Source: Acetobacteraceae bacterium (lineage in GTDB: Bacteria > Pseudomonadota > Alphaproteobacteria > Acetobacterales > Acetobacteraceae). Taken from it: DNA of 57,411 nucleotides. The stretch covers positions 1-57,411 of the forward strand of contig JAMXLO010000046.1 in NCBI GenBank assembly GCA_024280945.1, in the 5' to 3' direction. The notes beneath the pieces are model-generated. The model was given only the letters and a program-made list of their open reading frames with translations, did no database searches and was not told the origin of the DNA. This document shows positions 9,078 to 17,640 of the stretch, piece after piece. The translations under genes and the position numbers were made by a program. Each line of letters begins with the position of its first letter. Positions within the stretch are counted from its first letter, which is position 1.

Positions 9078-9885
9078 GCTCGGCCGACTCCGCCGCACGG
9101 AGCACCTTCATTGCGTCCGCCAGAGCCGCGACATCATGCGTGCGAATGAAGTCCGCACCGCGGAGGGCGGCGTAGATTTCCGCGGCCAATGTCGCCGGAC
9201 CGGTTCGCGCGGAATCAGATTGCCCGGTGACGTTCCGCAGGAACGACTTGCGCGACACCGAGACCAATAACGGCAGGTCGAGGGCACGCTTGATGCGGTC
9301 GATCCCAGCCAGCGCAGCGAAAGATGCATAGGGGTTGGAACCGAGAAAGAAGCCCATGCCTGGGTCAACGATCACGCGCCGACGCGATATACCCGCGGCC
9401 TCCAGGGCGGCGAGCCGATCTTCGAAAAAGCGGATGATCGTATCAACGACATCCTGCACCGGTATGTCTGCGCGGGTAATGTGATTCGGACCGTGCAAAG
9501 AATGCATGGCGATCAGGCGGCATGACGATGCAGCGAGCGCCGGATAAACCGCCTCGTGCGGAAAGCCATGGATGTCATTCAGGAACGCCACACCGCGCGC
9601 AAGAGCGTAGAGCTGCGCTTCCGTTCGGAATGAATCGACAGAGACCCGAGCACCACGCGCGTGGAGATGCGATATGACTGGTTCCAGACGCTCGATCTCG
9701 ATGTTGATCGGGACGCTAGCGGAATCGGGGTTGCTGGCGATCGCCCCAAGGTCGATAACGTCGGCCCCTGCTTCCAGCAGCTTGTCTGCCTGTGCAATGG
9801 CAGCCTGCCGGTCGAGGAAGCGTCCCCCATCGGAGAACGAATCCTCTGTGATGTTCACTATACCGAACAGCCGTGGCGAAGACAT
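9037..9885 (-). CDS. folP: Dihydropteroate synthase, Sul-like subtype
   Basis: The 282-residue TIM barrel joins p-aminobenzoate to the pterin diphosphate in folate synthesis. It begins LFGIVNITEDSFSDGGRFL. The usual GGESTRPG loop is replaced by GAIASNPDSASV (47-58), and DPGMGFFLG occupies 174-182. SVSRKSFL and FIRTHD complete the pterin site. The loop, VDSF, ARGVAFLNDIHGFP and the Phe-Phe segment resemble, from memory, the plasmid sulfonamide-resistance enzymes Sul1 and Sul2 more than standard FolP. ATG 9885 is chosen because the conserved fold begins there; the ribosome site is weak and ATG 9924 is possible. It is isolated from other folate genes and overlaps the glutamine synthetase remnant. 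Confidence 0.88.
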   Translation of the reverse strand: MSSPRLFGIVNITEDSFSDGGRFLDRQAAIAQADKLLEAGADVIDLGAIASNPDSASVPINIEIERLEPVISHLHARGARVSVDSFRTEAQLYALARGVAFLNDIHGFPHEAVYPALAASSCRLIAMHSLHGPNHITRADIPVQDVVDTIIRFFEDRLAALEAAGISRRRVIVDPGMGFFLGSNPYASFAALAGIDRIKRALDLPLLVSVSRKSFLRNVTGQSDSARTGPATLAAEIYAALRGADFIRTHDVAALADAMKVLRAAESAELTGWRNISAAANR

Positions 9886-10069
9886 ATCTAAGTTGTTCTC
9901 GCCCCAATAAACGCCAACCGACATTTGAGCATGGCGAGCCGGGTTGTCCAGAGCCGGCCGCGGGGATCGCCCAGCCAAGCAGCAATGGCCTCGCGGGGCT
10001 ATCCGCTATAGTCTCCCTCGTGTGCACGAGGTTGCGTTTGGTTCGGGCATACCAGAAGGAGGACAGTCC

Positions 10070-10537
10070 ATGGCGTTCATCCGGCACGTTGCTATCGCCA
10101 GCAAGGACCCTGCGGCCACCGCGGAGTTCTATAAGAAACACTTCGAGCTGAAAGAGCTGTATCGACAGCCAAAGGATACCGGCGACGGCGGGGTCTGGCT
10201 CAGCGACGGCTACATCTATTTTGCAATCCTGAAACATGGACCAGATACACCCAAGCTTGGGCCTGATCAGGCCTCGGATTACTGCGGCATCCACCATATT
10301 GGTTTCATGGTGGACGATCAGAGAGCAAAGGTGGCGGAACTGGAAGCGGCGAACGTTCCTCATGTGCAGGACAATACAGCGGGAAAGCAACGGGCCAGCC
10401 TGATCAAGAACGCGCCAAATGAGAAGTTCATCGGACCGGACTGGGTTCACCTTGACGTTCGTGAGAAAGGCTGGAATGAGGCCATCCGATCGAACACTCA
10501 GCTCTATGAGCTGAAGCCTGTCACCTCGGACCGCTAG
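10070..10537 (+). CDS. VOC-family (glyoxalase/bleomycin-resistance/dioxygenase fold) protein
   Basis: The 155-residue protein begins MAFIRHVAIASKDPAATAEFYKKHF, the first beta-alpha-beta module of the vicinal-oxygen-chelate fold. GIHHIGFMVDD near residue 82 starts the second module. Candidate metal ligands are His 6, His in IHHIGF, and Glu/Asp near the ends of the modules. Such proteins are metal lyases, isomerases or dioxygenases, or bind ligands. ATG 10070 follows AAGGAGGA by six bases; the frame extends further upstream without support. It stands alone, with a strong hairpin terminator directly after it. No specific substrate is visible. Confidence 0.85.
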   Translation: MAFIRHVAIASKDPAATAEFYKKHFELKELYRQPKDTGDGGVWLSDGYIYFAILKHGPDTPKLGPDQASDYCGIHHIGFMVDDQRAKVAELEAANVPHVQDNTAGKQRASLIKNAPNEKFIGPDWVHLDVREKGWNEAIRSNTQLYELKPVTSDR

Positions 10538-10550
10538 GCAGAGGCACGAA

Positions 10551-10586
10551 ACTGGAGCGGCAGGATACAGTGTCTGCCGCTCCAGT
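10551..10586. terminator. Strong terminator hairpin after the VOC gene
   Basis: ACTGGAGCGGCAG and CTGCCGCTCCAGT form a perfect 13-base-pair stem with a 10-base loop, starting 14 bases after the VOC stop codon. No T-run follows, as is common in high-GC genomes, so the strength is inferred from the stem. Confidence 0.72.
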
Positions 10587-10720
10587 CCGGCTCGACTGCC
10601 AAAGCGACACGCAGCCGGTGGCTTAAGCCGGCAGTCAAGTCTGGCGACCCCCTTGCACCACGTCGGCCGGCACGTCATGACTCCGACACGATTGAACCCA
10701 CGCTCCCCGGGAGAACGTCG

Positions 10721-11281
10721 ATGGATCGTCTGGAATTCGAAGAAGAGCTGCGGCGCGAAGGCTATAGCGTCGTCAACAGCAGCCTGAAGCCGAATATGGT
10801 GGCAGAAAATCACTGCCACGATTTCGATGCCAAGCTTATGGTGCTTGGCGGCGAGATCACCATCACCCGGGACAACAAGCCGGAGACGTTCCGCGCAGGC
10901 CAGTGCTGCACGGTGCCAGCAGGTCGCATGCACGCTGAGTATGTCGGCCCGGAGGGGGTGGCCTTCCTATCCGGCCGCCGCCGCAATGGTGGGCCGCTCA
11001 CCCGCGAGGCATTTGAAAGCGATCTGCGGCGGGAAGGATTTGAGGTCGTGCATGGCGGGCAACAGGCCGGCCATGTCGGCGAGCCTCATGCGCATGACTT
11101 CGACGTTCGGATCATGGTGCTGGGCGGCGAAATCACGCTCACAAGGGACGGCAAATCTGAGACCTACCGCGCCGGCGATCACTGCGAAGTGCCGACCGGC
11201 TGCGTGCATAGCGAAAAGGTGGGACCGGAAGGCGTCGCCTATATCGCGGGCAAGGTGTACCGCCGCGCCGTGACGAGCTGA
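10721..11281 (+). CDS. Double cupin made of two near-identical halves
   Basis: The 186-residue protein consists of two tandem cupin repeats, about residues 5-88 and 96-180. Shared blocks are F-E-x-[ED]-LRREG, HDFD, MVLGGEIT[IL]TRD, the His-containing GR/GC-x-H turn, and VGPEGVA. The metal motifs read NHCHDFD and PHAHDFD, and later His residues lie in GRMHAE and GCVHSE, so both halves appear able to bind metal. ATG 10721 follows GGGAGA. It is likely cytoplasmic. Function is not evident; bicupins include decarboxylases, dioxygenases and isomerases. The strong similarity between the halves suggests a recent duplication. Confidence 0.82.
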   Translation: MDRLEFEEELRREGYSVVNSSLKPNMVAENHCHDFDAKLMVLGGEITITRDNKPETFRAGQCCTVPAGRMHAEYVGPEGVAFLSGRRRNGGPLTREAFESDLRREGFEVVHGGQQAGHVGEPHAHDFDVRIMVLGGEITLTRDGKSETYRAGDHCEVPTGCVHSEKVGPEGVAYIAGKVYRRAVTS

Positions 11282-11558
11282 TTGAGAGCCTCGTAGCGAC
11301 AGTCGCCACGGTCTTTCGAGCGATGCGCAAAGAAACCCTCACCGAAACGTAATCGCCGTCGCCTAAATCTTGCCGTTTCGCGTGCCGATAGATCCATTTG
11401 TCATCGACGTGAGCATTTGCATGAACAGCGTCTTTGCGCTGCCGGCTCAGGCGCGGGTAACGAAGAGCAGCGACCGCAGACGGTTGCTTGGCTCGTTCTA
11501 TTGCAGTCCGATCTGTTTTGGGCCGGAGAACATCGACATTGATCGAGGAGACAGTCGA

Positions 11559-11744
11559 ATGCGCTTCGTGCTACTGCCTTTGGGCATCTGTCTCGCGGCT
11601 TGCACCGTCCATACGTATGAGCCGGCGCCTCAGCCGACGCCCACAACAATCGTTGTGCCCGCAACACCCGGCTCGGTCGGGACCGTTGTCACGACACCCC
11701 CGCCTCCGCCCCCACCCGGTTCCACTATAGTCCGAACGCCATAG
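11559..11744 (+). CDS. Small Pro/Thr-rich lipoprotein
   Basis: The 61-residue product has a short signal with a lipobox LAAC (cysteine at residue 15), so it should be acylated and membrane-anchored. The rest is low-complexity: Pro, Thr and Val rich with a run of seven prolines near the end, consistent with a flexible spacer. ATG 11559 is preceded by GAGGAG at a good distance; the frame extends upstream to 11370 but that part looks non-coding. No partner gene is evident. It resembles the many short proline-rich lipoproteins of alphaproteobacteria with no assigned role. Confidence 0.72.
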   Translation: MRFVLLPLGICLAACTVHTYEPAPQPTPTTIVVPATPGSVGTVVTTPPPPPPPGSTIVRTP

Positions 11745-11748
11745 CTAC

Positions 11749-11768
11749 GGTCCGCTCTTACTCGGACC
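11749..11768. terminator. Possible weak terminator between lipoprotein and tRNA genes
   Basis: GGTCCG and CGGACC form a 6-base-pair stem with an 8-base loop, four bases after the lipoprotein stop and 22 bases past the tRNA 3' end on the other strand. It could serve both, but the stem is short and there is no T-run. Confidence 0.35.
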
Positions 11769-11789
11769 TGCTCGAACCTTCGAAGGGTA

Positions 11790-11864
11790 TGGTGGGTGCG
11801 ACAGGGTTTGAACCTGTGACCCCCGCCGTGTGAAGACGGTGCTCTCCCGCTGAGCTACGCACCC
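11790..11864 (-). tRNA. tRNA-Val (anticodon CAC)
   Basis: The reverse strand folds into a full cloverleaf: acceptor GGGTGCG / CGCACCC, D arm GCTC / GAGC, anticodon stem CCGTC / GGCGG with loop TTCACAC (anticodon CAC, reading GUG), variable loop GGGTC, and T arm ACAGG-TTCAAAC-CCTGT. Discriminator A and an encoded CCA end (11790-11792) complete it. It is 75 bases with CCA. A near-consensus promoter lies immediately upstream. Confidence 0.96.
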
Positions 11865-11874
11865 AGGAACTGCT

Positions 11875-11904
11875 GAGATAGGCGGCTGCTCTTCCGGGTG
11901 TCAA
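11875..11904 (-). promoter_or_regulatory. Sigma-70-type promoter of tRNA-Val
   Basis: On the tRNA strand there is a perfect -35 box TTGACA (11904-11899), an 18-base spacer, and a -10-like TATCTC (11880-11875), ending 10 bases before the tRNA 5' end. The spacing fits a transcript that starts just ahead of the mature tRNA. Confidence 0.65.
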
Positions 11905-11923
11905 GCCGGCGATCGCACTTGCC

Positions 11924-12760
11924 ATGGCGATGTCGCAGCGCAACATATCTGGCATGCGCGTGTTCGCCGCAGTCTTGCTCGCGTCGACCCTGTTGGTCAG
12001 TCCGGCTGCATTGGCAGAGCCGGAGCCGGTGCGGCTGAACTACGACACCTATGCCGCTGGTATCGAAGTCATGCAGATGACCGCTTACTTCGCGATCGGC
12101 CCGTGGAACTATCAGATACGGATTGACTATCACACCACCGGCCTGGTCGGCCTGCTCTACCGGGGCCATCAGGTCAACACCGTTCGCGGGGTTTGGCACG
12201 ATAACCTGGCAGCGCCCGTCGAGTTTTTCGGCCAGGGCGAGTGGCGCGGACAGCGACGCCGGACCCTGATCGATTATGACCATGGCCTGCCGGAGGTACG
12301 TGACCTCGAGCCGCCGCAGCAGAGCGAGCGCGAGCCCGTGCCTCGAGATCTACAGGCCAACACGATGGACACGCTCAGCGCGCTGGCCCAGCTCATGCGC
12401 CGGGTTGAGCGCAGTAGAACGTGCGAGACCAGCGTCCACACCTATGACGGCCGACGCTTGTTGGAAATTGCGGCACGGACCGGCGGTATGGAAAGCCTGG
12501 AGCCTACCAGACGGTCGACCTTCAGCGGGCCGGCTCTGCGCTGCGATTTCGAGGGTCGCGAGGTGGCCGGCTTCCTGCTCGGTGACAACGACCCAGAGCA
12601 CAGACGGCCCTTGCATGGGTCGGCATGGCTGGCCCCCTTAGCGCACGAAGGCCTGGTAGTTCCGGTGCGCATTGCCTTTCAAACCAGATGGTTCGGGCCG
12701 GCCACCATGTATCTGACGGCAGCCACACTGGCACATTCGGCCGAGCCCTCTCGGAATTAG
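11924..12760 (+). CDS. DUF3108 exported protein
   Basis: The 278-residue protein has a cleavable signal peptide (about residues 11-31, ending AALA-EPEP). The body has the features of DUF3108 proteins: VRLNYDTYAAGIEVM near residue 37, YHTTGLVGLLY, a CET...YDGRR stretch, and a late segment with CDFEGREVAGF. These are periplasmic proteins of unknown function, predicted to be beta-rich. The start is uncertain: ATG 11924 is used here, but ATG 11954 gives a more typical signal peptide, and neither has a clear ribosome site. The 5' end lies just past the tRNA-Val promoter. No operon partner is clear. Confidence 0.8.
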   Translation: MAMSQRNISGMRVFAAVLLASTLLVSPAALAEPEPVRLNYDTYAAGIEVMQMTAYFAIGPWNYQIRIDYHTTGLVGLLYRGHQVNTVRGVWHDNLAAPVEFFGQGEWRGQRRRTLIDYDHGLPEVRDLEPPQQSEREPVPRDLQANTMDTLSALAQLMRRVERSRTCETSVHTYDGRRLLEIAARTGGMESLEPTRRSTFSGPALRCDFEGREVAGFLLGDNDPEHRRPLHGSAWLAPLAHEGLVVPVRIAFQTRWFGPATMYLTAATLAHSAEPSRN

Positions 12761-12877
12761 GGATTTCCCTGTCCAGCGCAAGAGTCATATCGGCTAGAAC
12801 GGGATTAATGCCGTCCACTCGCTGCTCTACCTAAGCGCCAATGGCAGCAACCCTGCCATAACAGGAGGAGAGGGCCC

Positions 12878-13975
12878 ATGAGTGGGGTTATCGAGCGCGC
12901 GCCGGGCATTGACGCTGGCCGTGCGAGGGTTGAACGCCACCGCCTGACGCTCCGGCAGGCATTGTTCGGCATCGCAGGAGCGCTCGGTCTAGCGGCTGCC
13001 GCCTTCTATGGCGTCCACTATTGGCAGGTTGGACGGTTCGAGGTCGAAACCGACGACGCCTACGTCCGGGCCGATTCGATCATCATTGCACCACGCGTGG
13101 CCGGGTACATCGCTGAGGTGCCGGTCAATGATAACCAACCGGTGAAGGCTGGGCAGGTGCTCGCGCGGATAGATGATCGTGACCTGCGGACAGCGCTGGA
13201 CCAGGCGATCGCAGACCGGGAGGCGGGCGGACACAAGGTCGCCAATTTGCAGGCGCAGCTCCAGTTGCAGCAGTCGTTGATCGCGGAGGCGGACGCGCAG
13301 CTTGCATCCGCAGAGGCGGCCGCCGGTTTCGCCGCGCAGGACCAGAAGCGCTACGCCGATCTCGCCCACACCGGTGCGGGCAGTGTTCAGCAGGCACAGC
13401 AGACACGGTCGCTGCTCTTGCAGCGCGCGGCCGATCTGCAACGGGCGCGGGCCACGCTGAACAGCGCTCGGCAGCAGGTGGACGTGTTGCTCACGGCGCA
13501 GTCCGAGGCGAAGGCAGCCCTGGCGCGTGCACAGGCGGTCGAGCAGCAGGCGCGATTGAACCTGAGCTACGCAACCATCGTCGCTCCGGAGGACGGCACC
13601 ATCGGCGCCCGCACGCTGCGCGTTGGTCAGTACGTCCAGGCCGGCACGCAGTTGATGGCGGTCGTGCCACTGCACGCGGTCTACGTGGTCGCCAATTACA
13701 AGGAGACACAGCTCACCGATGTGCGGCCCGGCCAGCCGGTCGACATCGAGGTCGACACCTTCCCCGGCCAGACCGTGCGTGGCGTGGTCGACAGCATCGC
13801 CCCGGCGAGCGGCCAGGAATTTGCGCTGCTGCCGCCGGACAACGCCACCGGCAACTTCACCAAGGTCGTGCAGCGCATTCCGGTGAAGATCGTGCTGCGC
13901 GGTGACACTGCGCGTGCCGGCCTGTTGCGCCCCGGCATGTCGGTCGAGCCGACCATCGACACGCGGCGAGGCTGA
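12878..13975 (+). CDS. HlyD/EmrA-family membrane fusion protein of a multidrug efflux pump
   Basis: The 365-residue protein has one N-terminal membrane helix (about residues 28-46) and then VETDDAYVRAD, the typical start of EmrA-like adaptors. The lipoyl half-motifs are near 65-90 and 225-260, with a long Ala/Gln-rich coiled-coil hairpin between about 105 and 215. It spans the periplasm and links the inner-membrane pump to an outer channel. ATG 12878 follows AGGAGGAG by eight bases. The DHA2 transporter begins four bases after its stop, so the pair forms one operon. No outer-membrane TolC gene is adjacent, so a shared channel is expected. Confidence 0.93.
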   Translation: MSGVIERAPGIDAGRARVERHRLTLRQALFGIAGALGLAAAAFYGVHYWQVGRFEVETDDAYVRADSIIIAPRVAGYIAEVPVNDNQPVKAGQVLARIDDRDLRTALDQAIADREAGGHKVANLQAQLQLQQSLIAEADAQLASAEAAAGFAAQDQKRYADLAHTGAGSVQQAQQTRSLLLQRAADLQRARATLNSARQQVDVLLTAQSEAKAALARAQAVEQQARLNLSYATIVAPEDGTIGARTLRVGQYVQAGTQLMAVVPLHAVYVVANYKETQLTDVRPGQPVDIEVDTFPGQTVRGVVDSIAPASGQEFALLPPDNATGNFTKVVQRIPVKIVLRGDTARAGLLRPGMSVEPTIDTRRG

Positions 13976-13979
13976 CACC

Positions 13980-15551
13980 ATGGACGCCACTGTTGACACG
14001 GCAGCAGAACCACGTGCCGGCTCGAATGTGTGGCTTGCCGTCATGGGCTCCATCATCGGCGCGTTCATTGCAGTGCTGAATATCCAGATCACCAACGCGT
14101 CACTGCCGGACATCCAGGGTGCGATTGGCGCCGGCATCGACGACGGCGGCTGGATCTCGACGTCGTATCTGGTGGCGGAGATCGTGGTGATCCCGCTGAC
14201 CGGCTTCCTTGCGCCGGTCTTCTCGCTGCGCCGCTACCTGCTGGCCAACACCGTTCTGTTCCTGGCGATGTCCGTCGCCTGCGCCTTTGCCGGGAATCTT
14301 CAGCAAATGATCGTGCTCCGGGCGCTGCAGGGTTTCTTCGGTGGCGTCCTCATCCCACTCGCCTTCACCATCACCTTGACCATGCTGCCACGTCGGCAGC
14401 AGCCCGTCGGTATGGCAATGTTCGCGTTGTCAGCCACCTTCGCTCCGGCGATTGGCCCGACGATTGGCGGCTATCTGACCGAAACATACGGCTGGCAGTA
14501 CATCTTCTACGTCAACCTCGTGCCGGGCGCGATCATGTTGGCGGCGCTGTTGCCCTCGCTACCGCGCACACCGATGCGACTGGGGCTGCTGCGTGAAGGC
14601 GACTGGCCAGGCATCGCGACGCTCGCCATTGGGCTTGCCTCGCTGCAGACGGTGCTGGAGGAAGGAAATAAGGACGACTGGTTTGGCTCGCCTTTTATTG
14701 TGCGCCTGTCGCTGGTCGCCGCTGTCGCACTGACCCTGTTCATCTGGATTGAGCTGACGACCAAAAAGCCGCTCTTGAATCTGCGCCTGCTGCTGCGGCG
14801 CAATTTCGGCCTGGGCAGCATTGCCAACGTGATCCTCGGGATGGCGCTGTATGGCTCAGTGTTTCTACTGCCCAGCTATCTGTCGCGGATGCAGGGCTAC
14901 AACGCGCAGCAGGTCGGCGAGGTATTGGCCTGGACCGGTCTGCCGCAGCTGGTGCTGATACCCTTCGTCCCCCGGCTGATGCGTCACTTCGACGCGCGCC
15001 TGCTGGTCGCGGTCGGCTTAGGCCTGTTCGCTGCCAGCTGCTTTCTCAACATTGATTTGAACCAGGACTATAGCGGCCCGCAGTTGCTGTTTCCCAACCT
15101 CGTGCGTGCCATTGGCCAGGCACTGGTCATGACCCCCCTGTCAGTGCTGGCTACCGGCGGGATTGAACGCGAACAGGCCGGCTCCGCCTCGGCGATGTTC
15201 AACATGATGCGCAACCTCGGTGGGTCGGTTGGGATCGCCGCCTTGCAGACACTGCTGACACGGCGTGAGCAGTTCCATTCTTCGGTGATCACCCAAACGG
15301 TATCGCTGCTCAACGAGGCGACACGTCAGCGGCTCACCATGATGCAACGCTACTTCATGTCCACCGGCACCGCCGATCCGGCCACCGCCTGGCATGACGC
15401 GGTCGTTGCGGTCGGCCGCACGGTGCGGGAGCAGGCGTATTTCCTGGCCTATGGCGACACGTTCTGTCTCATGGGCGCCACGCTTCTGCTGGCGGTGATC
15501 GCTACGGTGCTGGTGCGGCAGATCACGGGCGGTGGCGCTGGCGCACATTGA
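13980..15551 (+). CDS. DHA2-family MFS drug transporter (EmrB/QacA type)
   Basis: The 523-residue protein has 14 predicted membrane helices, the DHA2 pattern. Motifs include IAVLNIQITNASLPDIQ (helix 1, about residues 27-43), GWISTSYLVAE (helix 2), and antiporter motif C-like APAIGPTIGGYL (about 160). Such pumps exchange protons for drugs, bile salts or hydrophobic acids at the inner membrane. The upstream HlyD-like gene overlaps the same transcription unit with a gap of only four bases. The frame opens further upstream at 13902, inside that gene, but ATG 13980 matches the family's N-terminus. Substrate specificity cannot be read. Confidence 0.94.
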   Translation: MDATVDTAAEPRAGSNVWLAVMGSIIGAFIAVLNIQITNASLPDIQGAIGAGIDDGGWISTSYLVAEIVVIPLTGFLAPVFSLRRYLLANTVLFLAMSVACAFAGNLQQMIVLRALQGFFGGVLIPLAFTITLTMLPRRQQPVGMAMFALSATFAPAIGPTIGGYLTETYGWQYIFYVNLVPGAIMLAALLPSLPRTPMRLGLLREGDWPGIATLAIGLASLQTVLEEGNKDDWFGSPFIVRLSLVAAVALTLFIWIELTTKKPLLNLRLLLRRNFGLGSIANVILGMALYGSVFLLPSYLSRMQGYNAQQVGEVLAWTGLPQLVLIPFVPRLMRHFDARLLVAVGLGLFAASCFLNIDLNQDYSGPQLLFPNLVRAIGQALVMTPLSVLATGGIEREQAGSASAMFNMMRNLGGSVGIAALQTLLTRREQFHSSVITQTVSLLNEATRQRLTMMQRYFMSTGTADPATAWHDAVVAVGRTVREQAYFLAYGDTFCLMGATLLLAVIATVLVRQITGGGAGAH

Positions 15552-15566
15552 GCGAAGGGCGAGAGG

Positions 15567-16217
15567 CTACCGCAGCAACCGCCGGGCGAGTGTCACCATT
15601 TCGGTGAAGTCCTGCGCCACAGCGGCAGCGCCGTCGGCCATCTGCGGCAACCCATAGCCCCAGGCGGCGAAAATGCACGGTATCCCGGCTCCGCTGGCAG
15701 CGGCCACGTCATTGGCGTGGTCGCCCCCCATCACGGCGCGCTCATGGCATCCGCCGGCCGCCTCGAGTGTGGCGAGCAGGTGGCGCGGATCGGGCTTGCG
15801 CACTGGGAAGCTGTCGCCGCCGCCGATCGCGCCAAAGCAACTGTCCAGCCCAAGAGCCGCCAACAAGGACCGGGCCGCGGCCTCGGGCTTATTGGTGCAC
15901 ACCCCGAGCCGCCACCCATCGTGGAGCAACGCACGCAATCCCGTGACCACCCCCGGATAGGGCCGGCTCTCGACCGCCGCATGCACACCATAGTCTGCGG
16001 AGAAATCGGCGACTGCCTCGGGGTCGGGACGGCGGCCACGCGCAGCGAACGCTCGCTCGACCAGCTTGGCGACACCATCCCCCACCATACGCGCCGTCTC
16101 CGGCCGGGTGAATTGGGCGAGGTCGCGAGACCGCATCAGCCGGTTTAGCACGGCTGTAAGGTCTGGAACGGTATCTACCAACGTTCCATCCAGGTCGAGC
16201 AGAAGGGTACGGATCAC
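15567..16217 (-). CDS. HAD-superfamily phosphatase, phosphoglycolate phosphatase type
   Basis: The 216-residue protein has the HAD motifs in order: DLDGTLVDT (motif I, nucleophile Asp near residue 7), CTNKPE (motif II Thr, about 107), KPDPRHLL (motif III Lys, about 140) and GGDHANDV (motif IV, about 164). This combination matches Gph-type enzymes that dephosphorylate 2-phosphoglycolate, for example after DNA repair. GTG 16217 lies eight bases after CGGAG, so it was preferred to GTG 16226, which would overlap that site. The gene converges on the MFS transporter and diverges from glmU. Other small phosphate esters are possible substrates. Confidence 0.85.
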   Translation of the reverse strand: MIRTLLLDLDGTLVDTVPDLTAVLNRLMRSRDLAQFTRPETARMVGDGVAKLVERAFAARGRRPDPEAVADFSADYGVHAAVESRPYPGVVTGLRALLHDGWRLGVCTNKPEAAARSLLAALGLDSCFGAIGGGDSFPVRKPDPRHLLATLEAAGGCHERAVMGGDHANDVAAASGAGIPCIFAAWGYGLPQMADGAAAVAQDFTEMVTLARRLLR

Positions 16218-16320
16218 ATGTTGCACTCCGAAACGGGATTTGAATCGATAAGATAGCGACAGGCTTTGACACCGCGTAGCCTACACCGCCAAAACCGATC
16301 CAGCAGAACAGGGAATTGCG

Positions 16321-17640
16321 ATGGCGCGCACCGCCGTGATCCTCGCCGCCGGCCTCGGCACCCGCATGAAGTCGGAGCTGCCGAAGACGCTGCACAAGAT
16401 CGCCGGCCGCTCCATGCTGCGCCATCTCCTGGCGAGCTGCGAGCGGGTGTTCGATCGCATTGTCGTGGTCGTGGGGCCCGAGATGGAGGCCGTGCAGCGT
16501 GAGGCAGCGCCGCATCCCTGTATCGTGCAGCAGGAGCGGCGAGGCACCGCACACGCCGCTCTGGTCGCGGCCCCGGAGTTCGGCGATGGCGAGGTCGCAA
16601 TTCTCTACGCCGATAATCCGCTGATCCGTCCCGCCACCTTGTCACGACTTCTGGAGCGCCGAAGTGCCGGCGATGCCGCCCTCGCCCTGCTGGCCTTCCG
16701 CCCGGCCGATCCCGGCCGCTACGGCAGAGTAATCACAGGTAATGGCTATGTGGAGCGCGTTGTCGAATGGACCGACGCGCCGGAAGCCGACCGAAAGGAG
16801 ACATTGTGCAACGCGGGTGTTTTGTGCGCTAACGCAGCCGACATGTTGCGGTGGTTGGGTGCTATACGCGCCGACAATGCCAAGGGTGAGTATTACCTGA
16901 CTGATGTCGTCGCCCTTGCGTGCGCCGGCGGGGGGCGTGTCGCCGCGGTCGAGGCTCCAGCCGAGGAACTTGCTGGCATCAACTCCCGGCGTGAGCTGGC
17001 GGCAGCCGAGGCAGTGGTGCAGTCCTGGCTGCGCTCGGCGGCGATGGACGCCGGCGTCACCATGATTGACCCAGGCTCGGTGTTCTTGTCGGCCGATACC
17101 GAACTCGCACCCGATGTGATCATCGAACCGAACGTGGTGTTCGGCCCTGGGGTGAAAGTAGGACAAGGCGCCGAGATCCATGCGTTCACGCACCTGGTCG
17201 GTTGTACCATCGGCCCGCATTGCAGCGTCGGACCACACGCTCGGCTACGCCCAGGGGCGGAACTCGGCGAACACGTGCACATCGGCAACTTCGTCGAAGT
17301 GAAGGCCGCGAAGCTCGGCGCACGCACCAAGGCCAATCACTTGACCTATCTGGGCGATACAGATGTCGGAGAGGCAACCAATATCGGCGCCGGCACCATC
17401 ACCTGCAATTACGACGGCTACAACAAGCACCGCACCAAGATCGGATCACGCGCGTTCATCGGATCCGACACGGCGCTGGTGGCACCGGTGACAGTCGGCG
17501 ATGGCGCGATCACTGGGGCCGGCAGCGTAATCACCGAGGACATACCGGCGGACGCCTTTGCGGTGGCGCGTGGCAAGCAGGTGAACAAGCCAGGCCGCGC
17601 CGTGACGATGCGAGAGAAGTTACAAAGGAAACCACGTTAG
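16321..17640 (+). CDS. glmU: Bifunctional GlmU: N-acetylglucosamine-1-P uridyltransferase / glucosamine-1-P acetyltransferase
   Basis: The 439-residue protein has an N-terminal nucleotidyltransferase domain beginning with AAGLGTRMKSELPKTLHKIAG (residues 9-29). LYADNPLI carries the metal Asp (about 98) and GEYYLTDV lies near 193. A left-handed beta-helix of hexapeptide repeats follows from about residue 240, including GNFVEVKAAKLG, NHLTYLGD and NIGAGTITCNYDGYNK (about 358-373). It makes UDP-GlcNAc for peptidoglycan and lipopolysaccharide. It is slightly shorter than the E. coli enzyme. glmS starts at the next base after its TAG stop, so the two are translationally coupled. Confidence 0.97.
   Translation: MARTAVILAAGLGTRMKSELPKTLHKIAGRSMLRHLLASCERVFDRIVVVVGPEMEAVQREAAPHPCIVQQERRGTAHAALVAAPEFGDGEVAILYADNPLIRPATLSRLLERRSAGDAALALLAFRPADPGRYGRVITGNGYVERVVEWTDAPEADRKETLCNAGVLCANAADMLRWLGAIRADNAKGEYYLTDVVALACAGGGRVAAVEAPAEELAGINSRRELAAAEAVVQSWLRSAAMDAGVTMIDPGSVFLSADTELAPDVIIEPNVVFGPGVKVGQGAEIHAFTHLVGCTIGPHCSVGPHARLRPGAELGEHVHIGNFVEVKAAKLGARTKANHLTYLGDTDVGEATNIGAGTITCNYDGYNKHRTKIGSRAFIGSDTALVAPVTVGDGAITGAGSVITEDIPADAFAVARGKQVNKPGRAVTMREKLQRKPR

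Noticed and set aside
12989-14137. A 382-codon frame opposite the HlyD/DHA2 pair
   Set aside because: Shadow frame spanning the junction of two well-supported genes.
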